DNA from: Mantamonas sphyraenae
Taxonomy: Eukaryota; CRuMs; Mantamonadidae
Assembly (NCBI GenBank): GCA_026936335.1
Contig: JAPMXV010000032.1
Span: forward strand, 248,001 to 312,000
Direction of reading: 5' to 3'
Length of the DNA: 64,000 nt
The notes beneath the pieces were generated by a model that searched no databases, was not told where the DNA came from, and saw only the letters and a program-made list of their open reading frames with translations. A program made the translations under genes and the position numbers. This document shows, in pieces, positions 20,540 through 32,099 of the stretch (positions are counted from its first letter, which is position 1; each line of letters begins with the position of its first letter).

Positions 20540-23500
20540 TCAATCATCACTGTTCCCCCTCTCCCTTTGCAAATGCACACTCTGTCTCGCCAGTTGCTCC
20601 GCAAGCTGCTGGATCTCCGTCCGGGCTGCGTTGAGATCCGACTCCAGCTCCGCCTCGCTCGCCTCTGCCTCCACCAGCCGTTCTTGCGTCTCCTTCAGCT
20701 CCTGCCGCGTCCCCTCCAACTCCCGCATCAGCTTCGGGTCTGCTTCCTCCCACGACGCCAATTCCCGTTCGTACTCGACCAGGAAGCCCTTGAGCTGGTC
20801 TCGCTCCTGCTCCACCGCGTTCACACGCTGCTGTCGTGCACTCAGTTGCCCCTCCAGATCCTCCGCCCGACTGCGTGCGCTGCGCAGGTCCTTTTGCAGC
20901 ACTTCCACCTCGTACTGGCTGTTGCTCAGCTCCCGTTGCAGTCTCTGTGTTTCTGTTGCCAGAGTCTCGCGTGCCTGGTGCACGCCCTTCAGCTGCTGCG
21001 TCAGATCGTTCGCCTTGGTTTCAAAGTACTCCAGCTGGTCCTGCAAGTTCTTCATCTTGTTCGCCGTGTTCGCCGTGTTCATGTGCGACTCCATCTCCCG
21101 TGCCCGCTCGTCGTTCAGCAGCCGCTCCAACTCGTCCACACGCATGCCCGCCTGCACCAGCCGTTCGTGCAGTCCGTCCCTCTCCATCGACGCCGCCTCC
21201 AGCATCTCTCGCAACCGTGCGTTCTGCCGTCCGTACTCGGCCACACTGTTGTGCAACTCCTGATTGTTGCTCTCCACCGCCTGCCTCGCATCCGCTGCCT
21301 GCACCACCTGCCGCATCTGCTCGTCCCGCTCACGTGCCAACGTCTCCACTTCCCTGTGCAGATGTTCCGTCGTCCGAGTCAGCTCGTTCAGCTGCCGCTC
21401 CATCGATTGCATCTCCACCTCCTGCTGCGCAACTTTGTCCTGCAGCTCCTGGTTCATGTGTCGCAGTCGCATTCCTTCCTCCTCTTTGCTCTTCAGCTCC
21501 GTCTTGTACGCCGCCAGCTCGTGCTCCACGTGGTGGCTCGCCGTCACCAGCCGCTGGTTCTCGTCGCTCAGACCCCGGAACGACACCATCAAGTCTTCCC
21601 GCTCCTGCTCCTTGCCCTTCACCAGCTCCTCGCTGTACACCACCCTCGACACATACTCCGACATCTCCGACGCCAGCGTGTCCTTCTCCGCCGCCACCTG
21701 CATCAGCTCGCTGTTAATGTACTGGTTCTCCTTTGTCATTGCCGTCAAGTCCTCCTTCAGGTTGCGCACAAGCTCCTCACGCGCCGTGTACTGCCGCTCG
21801 AACTCGTTGCGCTCCAGCGACACCTTGTCCACGTGCTGTCGCAGCGACTCGATCGTCCTCTCCCGCTGGTTCAGTTGTTCCGCCTGGATTTCCAGCTGTC
21901 GTTTCAGAGAGTCCAGTTTGCCCCGCAGATCGCTCGTCTCTTCGCTTGCGCTCTCCTTCATGTTCTTCATCGATGCAATCTGTTCGCTCTTGTGGTCCAG
22001 TTCGTTCTGCATCATGTCCCGCTCCCTGTCCAGCGCCTGCAGCGAGCTGACCAGCTCTTGCACCTCCTTCTCCTTGCTCACCAGCTCGTCACGCAGGTCC
22101 TCCACCTTGCCCTGCATCTCCTCTTCCGCCTGTTCCTTGCTCGTCAATGTGTTGCGCGCCTCGGTCAGCTCTGCGTTCAGGTCGTCGTTCGCGCGTGTCA
22201 GCGCCGTCACAAGCGCCTTGAGCTGCTCGATGTACGCCGCCTTGTCCAGATTGTCCGCACGTGCACGCCCCGACGCCGTCGTCACCTTTTGCACCTGTCC
22301 CTGGTACTCGTGCAAACGCTTGCTCATCTCCTGCAACTCCTTGATTGCCGAGTCCCGCTCCTTCTCCACCGCCTCAAGTGCTGCCGCCGTTTCTTCCGCC
22401 TCTTCGTTCAGCTCTGTAAACAGCGTGCGGTACTTGTCTGCCTCGACGCGTGCCACCTCCTCCTTGCTCCGCAGTACCCCCATCTCCTGCGCCAACACTT
22501 TCAGTTCGCGCTCCTTCGAGTCGCGTTCGGCACGCAGCTGTGACAGCGCATCCGTGCTCGCCATCCCTTCGCGCTTCATCTCACTCTGTGCTTCCTTGCT
22601 CGCAGTCAGCTCCTGCTGCGCTCGCACCAACTGACCGGCCAAATCGTCCCGGTCTGCGTTGATGTCCTGCAGTTGCTTGCGGAACGCTTGCATCTTGGTT
22701 GCAAACGTCTTGGTGGCTCCCATCAGCCTGCTGCGCTCTTGAGCCAGGGTTTCGATCGCTTGCTGCATCTCTGCCATCTGTGCCTCCTTGGCCGCCGCCG
22801 AGCGCTGATTGCTCTCTGCCTCCTGCCGCACGCGTTCCAGCTGCAGCTCCAGCCGCTTGTTTGTTGTGCTCGCCTCGGCCAGCTGCTCCAGGTACTGTGT
22901 GTTCTTGCGCTCAAACACACTCAGCCTTTCCTTGATGGTTTCCATGTGCGCCTGGCGCTGCTGCGCAGTCATGAAGCTGCCCTCCATCTCTTCCATTGCC
23001 TGGCGCTGCTCCTGCAGGTCCCGCGACAGTTCCGCCGTGTGCTCCTTGTACAGATCAACCTCCGACTCCAGCTGCTGGGCACGCGTCTGCCACTGATCCA
23101 ACTCTGCGCGCAGTTGTGTGATCGCACGCTCCTCCACGTTCACCTTGGACATGAGGTTATCCCTGTCCTTCGTCACCTGTTCAACACGCTTCTCTGCCGT
23201 CTCTGCCGTCTCTGCCAGCTTGGCCTTGTCCCGCACCAGCTTCTGGGTCTGCTGCAACAGCGTTTGCTGCTGCTTTGTCGCGCCCGACTGCTCGCGCCGC
23301 AGTGTGTCCCGCTCCTCCGTCACAATGCTCAGCTGCTTCTGCAGGTCGCTCACTTGCTGCGCGTACCGCGAGCTGATGTCTTCCAGCTCCTGCGCCTCTG
23401 TGCGTGCGTTGCTGGCCTCGCGTTGCAGCCTTTCCACCTGCTTGTTGGCGTCGCGCAGCTCGTCCTCCAACGCCTGGTGGTTGTTCTCCAGCATCTCTTT

Positions 23501-25064
23501 GGCCGCCTGTGACACCTTTTTGTCTCCGCTGAGGCTGGCAATTTGCAATTCGTACTCGTGGTTGCGTCGTTCCAGCTCGCGCACGCGCTGCTGGCACTCT
23601 TCCAACTCCTGGTTGCTGCGAGTCAGCCTGTGGATCAGGTCGCTGGTTTCCGAGTGTTCGCTCTGCGTGCGCTGCTCGTACACGCGCAGCCTGTCCTTGG
23701 TCTGTTCCAACTCGCTGCGCAACGACTGCTTGTCCCGTTTGGCCTGCGCCAGCTCCGCTTCGCGTGCGTTCAGCCTGTCCAGGTTGGTGGAGATTTCGTT
23801 GGTGGCACTGCGTCGCATGGTCAGGTTGTCCGATTGCAGGTTGTGAAGGTTCACCTGCAGTTTCTTCAGCTCGTCAATCAGCTCCTCGTTCACCTTTTCC
23901 GCTTGCTTCAGCTTGTACTTGTACTGCCTGTTCTCGTTCTCCACATCCCGCAGCTTCTCGGCCACCAGGTCGCGGTCGTCCAGGTCCTCCTCCACATCGC
24001 CCAGCTGCGCGTACAGCGTCTCGATTTGCTGGTTCAGCTGATCGATGATCTTCTGGTTGGCCTCGTTCACGCTCTGCCAGTTCACCTTGGTCAGGTCGCG
24101 TCCACCACTCTCCAGCTGGTTGCTGATGCGCTCGATTTCCCGGTCTCGAGTTTCCACCTTGCTCTGCAGCTCGTCAATGGTCGCCAGCAGCTGCGCACGA
24201 TCGGCGCGCACCGCTGCCACCTCCCGTTGAAGATCCTGGTTGCGCGAATCTGCCACCTTGAGCAGGTCGCACACGTACGGGTCTGGCATTCTTGCCGCTA
24301 CGTTGCCTGGTTGGCCCAGATCCAGCGGCGCCGCCTCTTCGTCCAGGTCGATCTCTTGCCGCCGCCCTGGCAACAGCTTTTCCGCTCCCGACGGTGCTGT
24401 GGGGAGGAGGGGGGCGACACGGTGCGATGGCGTTAGTTGTTCTGTGTCCATGATTGCAGGTGTGCCGTGGCTCTCCCATGTGTGCGACAGACAACACAGG
24501 AGGCCCACGCGACCTGGGCTGCGCACTCGTCAACGGCCGTTTGTCGTCCGCCGCGAGCGCGCCAAAAAGTTTTTGGCGCGAGGCCCACGTACTGATGCCG
24601 ACAATCATGTTGCGCTCCAGCGCCTGCTCGAGCTTCTCTTTCAGATGATGGTTCTCCTGCTCCATCTGCTTGATCTTGTGTGTGTGCTGTGTGTTCAGGA
24701 ATTTGAGGTTTGAATGACCCACTTCCAGCTCCTTGTGTTTTTCGCGCGTCTTCTTGTTCTCCTCCTTGCGCTCCTCAGCCTCCCGGATCAACTCCAGGTG
24801 CAGTTGGTTGTTCTCTCGCGTCATTCGGTTGTTCTCCTTGCGCAGAGGCTCCACCTTGGCCTGCCAAATGGCCACCTCGTCCGACTTGCGACTCAGCTGG
24901 ATCTTCAGCTGCTTGTTGTTGTCTCTGGACTGGAGTAGGTCGTTCACCAACTGCTCCACCAAAGGCATGGACTTTGCACTCAGGGCACGCTTGTAATTCA
25001 GCGATTCCAGCTTCTTGCGAAGCACATGGAAACGCTTCTCGCCGAAATCCGTCCCGCTGCTCAT
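20540..25064 (-). CDS. CEP135: CEP135/Bld10-like centriole cartwheel protein (1442 aa coiled coil)
   Basis: Two exons: 25064-24593 and 24396-20540. The N-terminus matches the conserved CEP135 head: RFHVLRKKLESLNYKRAL, MPLVEQLVNDLLQS, VEPLRKENNRMTRENNQLHLEL, LKFLNTQHTHKIKQMEQEN. The intron falls exactly in the TPxG motif (I-TPSGAEK). Exon 2 resumes with the second conserved block, DPYVCDLLKVADSRNQDLQ, RDREIERISNQLESGGRD and VNEANQKIIDQLNQQIETLYAQL. The remainder (about 1100 aa) is uninterrupted heptad-rich coiled coil. In Chlamydomonas Bld10p and animal CEP135 this protein links the cartwheel spokes to triplet microtubules. It implies that the organism makes centrioles or basal bodies. The length is near that of other CEP135 proteins. 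The Roco ATG lies 63 bp downstream of its stop. Confidence 0.92.
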
Positions 25065-25143
25065 GCTTCGCCGTTGGCTGCCCCGGCGCCTGGACACCTC
25101 ACACACTCAACCAAAGAGTGCATGCATGTGCTTCATTTACTGC

Positions 25144-26191
25144 TCACTTTCCCTTGCCCTTGCCCTTGCCCTTGCGGCTCCCAGAGTGACTCAGGCCAAA
25201 GTCAAAGCCGCTCAAATCGAGCTCAGTGACGCCTTCCCGCTCAGCTTCGTCCATAAACAGGGTTCCTGTGCGGTGCGGTGGCTGTTCCGGCTTCGGCTGT
25301 GCCTGACGCTTGCGATCTGCGTTTTCCTTTCGCTGCTCCTGCTTGCGGATCATGTCGCTCATCTGCTTCAGCAACTCCTCGTCCTCCTTGTCGTCATCCT
25401 CCTCATCATCGTCCTCGTTGCTGCCGCGGTTGCTGTTCCGGTTGCGATTGTTGCTGCTGCGGCTGCGGCTGCGGCTGCTGCGACTGCGGTCAGACTTGTA
25501 CTTGTCCTGAGTGTGCGTGCGCTTCCTGCGATGATCGTCGTCGTCGTCGTCGTCATCGTTGTCGTTGTCGTTGTTCACCTCGTCGTCCAACTCGTCATCG
25601 TCGTCGCTGCTGTGTCGTCGTCGCTGCTGTTTGCGCGCAGACTGCTCGCCCAGAAGCTGCTGCAGCTGTTCCACCTGTTTGGTGAGCAGACCGATGCGGT
25701 CGTCCTGCTGTTCGTCCTTCTTCTCTCCCTTTTCCAACTCCTCCTGAATGGTGACCGTCTTGGGCTTGCCAATGAGCTTCTCCGCACGTGCCATGGCAGC
25801 CTGCAGCGACGCATCTGCGTGGACGCTGGAGCTGAGCGTGTGTGTGTGGTAGTCGTCGTCATCGTCGTTGTGGCCGTGGTGATGTCCATGGTGGCCCATG
25901 TGGGCGTGGTACGAATCCACAGCGTCGTGCAACAGGTCATGCAGTGCCATGCCGTGTGCAAACACTCCCGGATGGTCCAGGTACTGGTCGAGCACGTACT
26001 CGGAGACGTGGTGCAGGTCATCTTCGCTCATGGGGTGTACACTGGTGCTCAAAACAAGTGCCTGAAGCTGACGCAGGGTCTCTTGGTACGCCTGACGGGT
26101 GTTGAGTGGCGCGGGAAGCTGACCAGGCAGCAGCGTGTGGCTGTTTCCGCCTGCGCCGAATCCGTACCCGTGCTCCACACCCAAACCCAAG

Positions 26192-26226
<35 letters not shown>

Positions 26227-27837
26227 GCCCATGCCTGCATACCCGCCTGCGTACGTGCCCATGCCACCTGCATACGGGAAGCCTACGCCGCCTGCACCTG
26301 CGCCGCCGGCCATGTACCCGAGACTGGCCATTTGCTGCTCGTAGGCAAAGTCCTCGTCCCCTGGCAGCGGGTACTGGTACACTTGGTAGGAGTGGTCGGC
26401 GCCAGCGTGGGTACCGCTGTAGGAAGACGCACCCCAGGGTTGATGTTGATGAGGTTGGTGAGGGTGAGGATGAGGCGACGACGACGACGACGAAGTGCCT
26501 CGCAGATGGGCATCCATGGTGGACGAAGGGGGACGCTGCAAGCGCACGTCCTGTCCTGTGCGTGCGTCCTCCCATCCCTCGAAACTGCCATGGCGAGCAT
26601 GGTACTGCTGGGTGTGGCGTTCGTGTCGCTGTTGGTCCCAAAAGTCGCGTGCCGTCTCATGCATGGGCGAATCGACATGGTCGTGCTTGCGAAACGACCC
26701 GTCACCGTGGTGGCGCGTCGATCCGGGCGACGATGCGCTCAGGCGAGAGGCAAAGCGCCCGTGGCGGCCGCCGCTGGGTGTCGTCAAGCCCGAGATGTCG
26801 TATCGGTCGTCACGGCGGTCCTGTGTGCCCCATCGGCCTCCATGTGCGGCGGAACGCCCATGCAAAAAGCTCCCGCTGTGTCCATGGGTGCGTCCGCCAA
26901 ATCGGCTGCCGGCCGATCCGTGCGGGTCGTGGCCGTCGACGTGGCCGAAGCGGCCGCCGAATCCGTCCGAGCGCGCTGCGTAACGGGAAAATTTGTGAAA
27001 GGTCACGTGGTCATCATCACGGCTCTGGCGCAACGGATTGTGCACATCCGAGGGTCCGTGTCCACTGTAACGGCGTGTGTGAGAACTGGTCTGGCTGTGG
27101 CGTGTGTCAAAGCGCGAGGAGGCGCCCTGAAAGCGGTTTTGACGAGGCGAGTTCTTGCGAGGCGAGTAAAGGCCCGGATTGCGTGAGGACGACGACATGG
27201 GCTCATGCGACCCCACATGGCCAAACCGACTGTACCCCGAGTCGTGGGTGTGCTGGTTGTCCCTTGCATGCGTGCTGTACGGCGACGTGTGGCCCGAGTG
27301 GCTGGTGTGCGAGCCACGGAAGCCGCTGTTGCGACGGTACGGATTGTCGCTTTCGCCGCTGCTGCCTTGCTGCTCGCGTTTCCACTCGTTGTACGAGCCG
27401 ATGTGCCCACCTGTGCCTGTGTGACTGCTCTCAAAGCCGCCCCGGTGCAGGTTGCTGCTGTTGCTGCTGCTGTTGCCGCTCTGGTGTTGATGTTGCTGGC
27501 TGTGCTGCTGAGTCGAGTGCTTTCGCTCGCCGCCAAAGGGGACGTGAAAAGCATTGCCATTTCCGCCGTGGGAGTGGCCGCTGCTCCCAGCATGAAGGCC
27601 ATACGGGTCACTGTGCTCACTGTGGTGTCGCGAGTGATCATGCAACGAGTCGTGACCGTGGCTGCTGTGTGACGAGTCATGGTGATGCTGGTGGTGCTGC
27701 TGCTCGTGACCGTACGCCGACGACGAGTCGTGGTGGTGATGGTGCTGCTGCTGTTGTTGATGTCCATGCCCATGTGTGTTGCTCCCGTCCAGACTACTGC
27801 GATGGCCGTAGCTGCTACGACGTGGACCCCAGCTCAT
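25144..27837 (-). CDS. His/Ser/Gly-rich low-complexity protein of unknown function (897 aa)
   Basis: This single-exon frame starts MSWGPRRSSYGHRSS at 27837. The first ~650 residues are dominated by His, Ser, Gly and Arg (clusters such as QQQQQHHHHH and many GH, SH dipeptides). A (Met-Gly)n tract follows, encoded by hexanucleotide repeats at 26192-26233. A short ordered island (NTRQAYQETLRQLQALVLS through EYVLDQYLDHPGVFAHGMALHDLLHDAVDSYHAHM, about 25890-26110) looks alpha-helical. The C-terminus is Asp-rich, then RS/RN-rich, then Glu/Lys helical, ending in (Lys-Gly)n. No family is recognised. The uninterrupted frame of 897 codons, consistent polarity and tight spacing to neighbours (79 and 77 bp) support a real gene. 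Such compositions are typical of intrinsically disordered condensate or RNA-associated proteins, but that is inference. Confidence 0.7.
26192..26233 (-). repeat. hexanucleotide repeat coding for (Met-Gly)n
   Basis: Seven near-perfect copies (CCCATA/CCCATG on the plus strand) encode alternating Met and Gly on the minus strand within the His-rich protein. The first copies are pure CCCATA, so recent slippage is likely. Confidence 0.9.
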
Positions 27838-27914
27838 GATGGAAAGTGGTTGGTTTTTGTTGCTGCTGCGTGCGGAGCTGCGATGCCTCAGCCCCTCTTC
27901 TCTCTCTGTCCCTC

Positions 27915-29348
27915 TCACGAACGGAAACGCCACAGGCCAAACAAGTACATGAGACGGATCTTGAGGATGTCAAGGGCCATGTGAACAGCATTGCGAAGGA
28001 GACTGTAAAGACCGGTGATGAGCTTGGAGCCGGGAATCTCCTGCCAATTGACGGGCACCTCGTGGACAGGCATGCCCTTGCACTGGGCCACAAAGAGCAA
28101 CTCGACGTCGAAGCTCCAACCGTTGACGTGCATGGACGGGTAGCACAGCTGTGCGACTTGCGAGTCATCAGCTTGAAGCCACACTGAGTGTCATGGATGC
28201 CCGACACACAGATGCGCACCAGGGCATTGAACACATACATCATCAGGTTGCGGTGCCACTTGCGCTGTGCCTTGGCCTTTTCCTTCAGGTGGTTGCGCGA
28301 CCCAACCACAACCCCCAGGCCCTCCTTTTCAAACTCCACCAGCACCTTCATCAGTCCGTCCAGGTCCGAGAAGCGAGTGGCTCCGTCGGCGTCGGCAAAC
28401 AGCAGATACTCACCGCGTGCACGCAGCGACCCCTGCGGGAAATGGCACGTGAATGCAGACAGAGTTGCGGCGAGTGTGAGTTGTGTGTGGAACGGCGGCA
28501 CAGCATCATCAATCAAGCCACCCGCACGCATGGTGGTGGGTGATCCACCTCTATGGCCGAGTGGCACACGTACCAATCGCACAGCGCCGCCTTTGCCTCG
28601 GTTGTGATGTAGGGTGAGCACGCGGATTTTGTCGGTGGTGTACTTGGCGGCGTGTTCCTGGCCGACCTGCGAGTCTTGTCCTTGCTGCCGTCGTCCACAA
28701 TGATGAGTTCGTAGGAGAAGTCCTTGTCCTCCTTGCACTTGCCCTCCAGATACTCCAGCGTCTCCTCGAGCATGATGGGCATGCGTTCCTGTGCAAAATG
28801 GGTCAAACGACGTGAGAGAGGGGGTCCGGTTGCCAAAAGTCCACACCTCGTCTCCTACCTCTTCATTGTACGCAGGAATCACCACAGAGAGTGTCTTGGT
28901 GGCCTCGTCTGTGGGCACAGGGCACGCAGGAGGGGCAGGGACAGCGTAAGCGACGGTTGCGTGGGACGGCAAGCGGTGGCAAGGGGTGGACGTGGCACCA
29001 GACGAAACGCACCGTCGAGCAACGAGGCAAACGCGACCTTCTCCTTGCTCACAGGATCGGTGAAGAAGCGCTCGCTCTCGTACAGAGGCTCCGGGTCATT
29101 CTGACGCATCGCCCAGCGCACAAACAAGAGCTGTGGGGTCGGTGTGGACGTGGAGACCGCGCAGGTGAGCAAAAATGACGGTTCTTCCACGTCAGATCTC
29201 GTCGTTCGTGGTTTCGGGGGCTGGATTAGCTGCGCACACACACGGTTGCTTTTCAACATACCACCACCAACCCCAGCAGGGCCATTTCAAGAGGAAAGAA
29301 CTCTGCCGGCACCAGTGCTCTGTACATTCTCAGCAGGTCATCCATCAT
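27915..29348 (-). CDS. ALG5: ALG5, dolichyl-phosphate beta-glucosyltransferase; two apparent -1 frame breaks
   Basis: Five exons: 29348-29262, 29130-29013, 28908-28859, 28788-28574, 28432-27915. The protein has an N-terminal TM helix split by intron 1 (MALLGLVV-LLFVRWAM), then ESERFFTDPVSKEK and the GT2 core: [72 protein letters not shown] (DAD metal-binding motif), GIHDTQCGFKL, NGWSFDVELLFVAQ, VNWQEIPGSKL. All match yeast and human ALG5, which makes dolichol-P-glucose on the ER membrane for N-glycosylation. The frame slips by a missing base twice, near 28666 (CGCAGGTCGG) and near 28157 (CGCAAGTCGC). Adding one base at each gives 329 aa, close to the human length. Base-calling error is the likeliest cause. 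Confidence 0.9.
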
Positions 29349-29385
29349 CGTCTCCTGTCTCCTGTTCCGCGCGAGTTGTCCTGCC

Positions 29386-31913
29386 TCACCATCGCCCGCC
29401 GTGGTACACACCATACTGCTCATCCTCATCCGAGTCCCCAAAGTCATACTGCATCCCTGGTGGGATGACGTCGGCCCCCGCATGGGCGTACCCAAACGAA
29501 TCACTGCTACTGGCTCGAGATTGCCACGAGCCTCGTCGCCTGCTTACCCTGTGCGTCGGCTCCATGTCATACGGAGAACCGGCTGGTAATCTGTAGTTAC
29601 GCAGCCGCTGCTGCTGCTGCATGTGCTCCAAGTACTGCTGCTGCTGCTGCTGCTGACGCTGCTGTTGCTCCTGCCGCCTTCTCCTCAGTGCCACCGGTGT
29701 CTGCGGCCTGCCACGCGAATGTGACCGCGACCGTGACCGCGACCGCGACCGCCCACGTGAACGGGATCGCGATCGTCCTCGGCCACGCCACGCCAACTCC
29801 TCGTCGTCCAACACATCGTCGTCGTCGTCGTCGTCGTCGAGGAGATCGTCGTACGCGTCATGCGGAGGCGGTGGCGGTGGCGGCGAGTCGTCCCACGAGG
29901 ATGTGCGCGACGAGAGGCTGGAGCGACGGCGATGCGGCTGCGGCTGAGAGTGCGTCTGCAATTGGCCATGAGAATGCATCTGCTGCATCATGACACCAGT
30001 ACCACTGTCTCTCCTCCTGTTGTTGCTTGCACGTCGCAGATCCATCATCAAATCCATTGTCTGCGGCGACCCGTGGCCCTGACTGCTGGCCACTGAGCCC
30101 ACAGAGCGACGTCGGTGCGGCGTGGCCGGCCTTGTGCGTGTGTACGGCGACGGCGACGGCGACGGCGTCGCTCGGATGCCAATGTGGTGATGCCTCGGCG
30201 GAGACACAAAGTCCCCGGCCAATCCAGCACCGCCCAGTGCTGACTCATCCTCATCTTCGTCGTCGTCCAACAGAGGCGGCGGTGGAGGCGGCGCAGCAAT
30301 CGCACTCAGCGACCCGGGCGCCGAATAGCACATCTTTTTGCGCGCCGATGCGGACAGGGGCGTGTGTGCGTGCCGCGACCGACTTTGGCTGCGATCGCGT
30401 CCACCGCTTGTGCCCGTTGCCATCCCAGCTGCCCGTGAGCTTGCACGTGGCGGCGGCGAAGGCGGCGGCGAAGGCGGCAAGCTGTCCTCCTCCTCCGAAT
30501 CCGACTCTCGCGTCAGAATGCGCGTCACGCGCTGCTTGCCCGAGCCGTGGCTGAGAGCGAGTGCAGTTTTGTCCGCGCCGACGGTGCCGCCTGCAGGCGG
30601 AGCACCCTCGGCTGTGGCAGAGGCCTGGGAGGCGCGGCGTTCGCGTGTCTTTCGCCGCCAGCGGTTGAGGACCATGACACTGGCCATGGTGTTGTCCATC
30701 TTCTTGCTGGGTTTGAGGGAACCAAACGTGCCGAAGCTCTCCGGCGTGTATGCACTGAGTGTGCGGTTGCCCATGCGGCGATGGAAGCGACGCTTGTTGT
30801 ACCACCAGCCCAGCTTGCCCAGACTCAGTGTGATCGTCGTCCACAACGCACCCCACGAGCCAAAGAGATCAAACACAGTCTGGACCTGATGCACCTCCAG
30901 CAGCTGCGTGTCTGCCAGACGCAACACAAAGCGCACCAGCACCCCGCTGTCGCCCACATTGCCCACACGCGTCTGCACGTCGCTCAACTCCGTCTCGTTG
31001 GACGACGAGCCATCGATGAGCCAGCGTGCCTTGCGTTGCACATTCTTGTGTTGCACCGTCAGCACTGTGGTGGCAAGCAGGGCTGAGTTGTCCAACACCT
31101 CGGCTTCCACAACCCGTTCCTGCTGCGCACCCAGCTGCACCGCAAGGAACACACGCGTACGGTTCCATGTCACTCGGTTGCCAGCCATGGGCAGCAGTTC
31201 AATGCGCACCGAGCGCTGTTTGTGTGCAAACTGCGACCCCTGCAGCGACACTGCGCTCGCGTTCACACACGTCCCATTGTGCAGCTGCCCCTGCAGACTG
31301 CAACCATACGAATCCAATTCTGTCTCGCTTCGGTTCCCGTGCGCATACTGTGCATCCCATTCCGTGTTCTGCGTGCGGTGTTCCACCTGTGTGAGTCGTC
31401 CGGATTGTTGTTTTTTTGAACTCGTGGCCGTTCGAAAAAAAGGCGCGCGCTCACCTCTTGCACAATGCGCCATTGCGCTGCACTCGGCGGTTGTGTAAAC
31501 ACGCCGATGCGACCCTGGAGCGGCACATGCACCGATTCGTCCAGGGGCGTGGAGCTCTGCATGATGTTGGGCACCATGTCGAGGTAGCGGTCGGCGCTGG
31601 TGACAAGGTACAAGGCAATCACACCCAGCGCCAGCAGCGACAACACCGTTCCTTGCAGACTGCGATACGTGTGGTACTTGTACTCGGGAACATAGCCAAA
31701 CAGATCCAGATACTTCAGCGAGCGACGCTTGGCATACTTGCGTTTCAGCCGCGCCCCCTTTCGACGAGCCTCGTGGAAGCTGCGACGCGACTCGGTGCTT
31801 GCTCGTCCCGACGCCGATGTGTCCTCAGCTGCCGCCTGGCCGTAGCGAGTGTTTGTCACTGCCGTTTCGCCCAAGTGGTTCACCTGCTGCGCTGGAGGGG
31901 GCTCGCGCGGCAT
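29386..31913 (-). CDS. two-pass membrane protein with glycosylated loop and Arg-Ser-rich disordered tail (819 aa), family not recognised
   Basis: Two exons: 31913-31455 and 31386-29386 (donor GTGAGC, acceptor CACACAG, phase 0). The N-terminus is basic (RRKGARLKRKYAKRRSLKY), followed by TM1 (GTVLSLLALGVIALYLVTSA) and an about 270-residue loop with several N-x-S/T sequons (NRSE, NGTC, NASA, NRTR, NETE). TM2 lies around SWGALWTTITLSLGKLGWWY. The rest is a long cytosolic-type tail: Lys/Arg-rich, Pro stretches, Asp tract, an (Arg-Ser)n region and poly-Gln. Topology with both termini inside is inferred from positive charges and sequons. I cannot assign a family. It is divergent from the charged protein at 32100, sharing a 186-bp region that contains a GA microsatellite. 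Confidence 0.75.
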
Positions 31914-31993
31914 GATTGGAGAAAATGGTTTGCTTCGGGGAGCGGGTGTCGCACAGCACAGGCGAATGCAGAGAGAGGGGAAGTGGATGTTGC

Positions 31994-31995
<2 letters not shown>

Positions 31996-32025
<30 letters not shown>
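31996..32025 (+). repeat. (GA)n microsatellite in a divergent promoter region
   Basis: Fifteen GA dinucleotides lie between two divergent start codons (31913 minus, 32100 plus). GA tracts can act as promoter elements in some eukaryotes, but nothing here shows function. Confidence 0.9.
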
Positions 32026-32028
<3 letters not shown>

Positions 32029-32099
32029 AGGTAAGGTGCAGGGGGTGATGGGATGGGGAAGTGTGGTTGGTGGATGCGCTGGTGCGGCCAGAACGGCGG

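Noticed and set aside
20567-22543. Long plus-strand ORFs of 658 and 456 codons
   Set aside because: Antisense shadows of the CEP135 coiled coil (repetitive Gln/Leu/Glu codons).
25015-27839. Plus-strand ORFs of 723 and 577 codons
   Set aside because: Mirror frames of the His/Ser-rich gene; low-complexity codons suppress stops on both strands.
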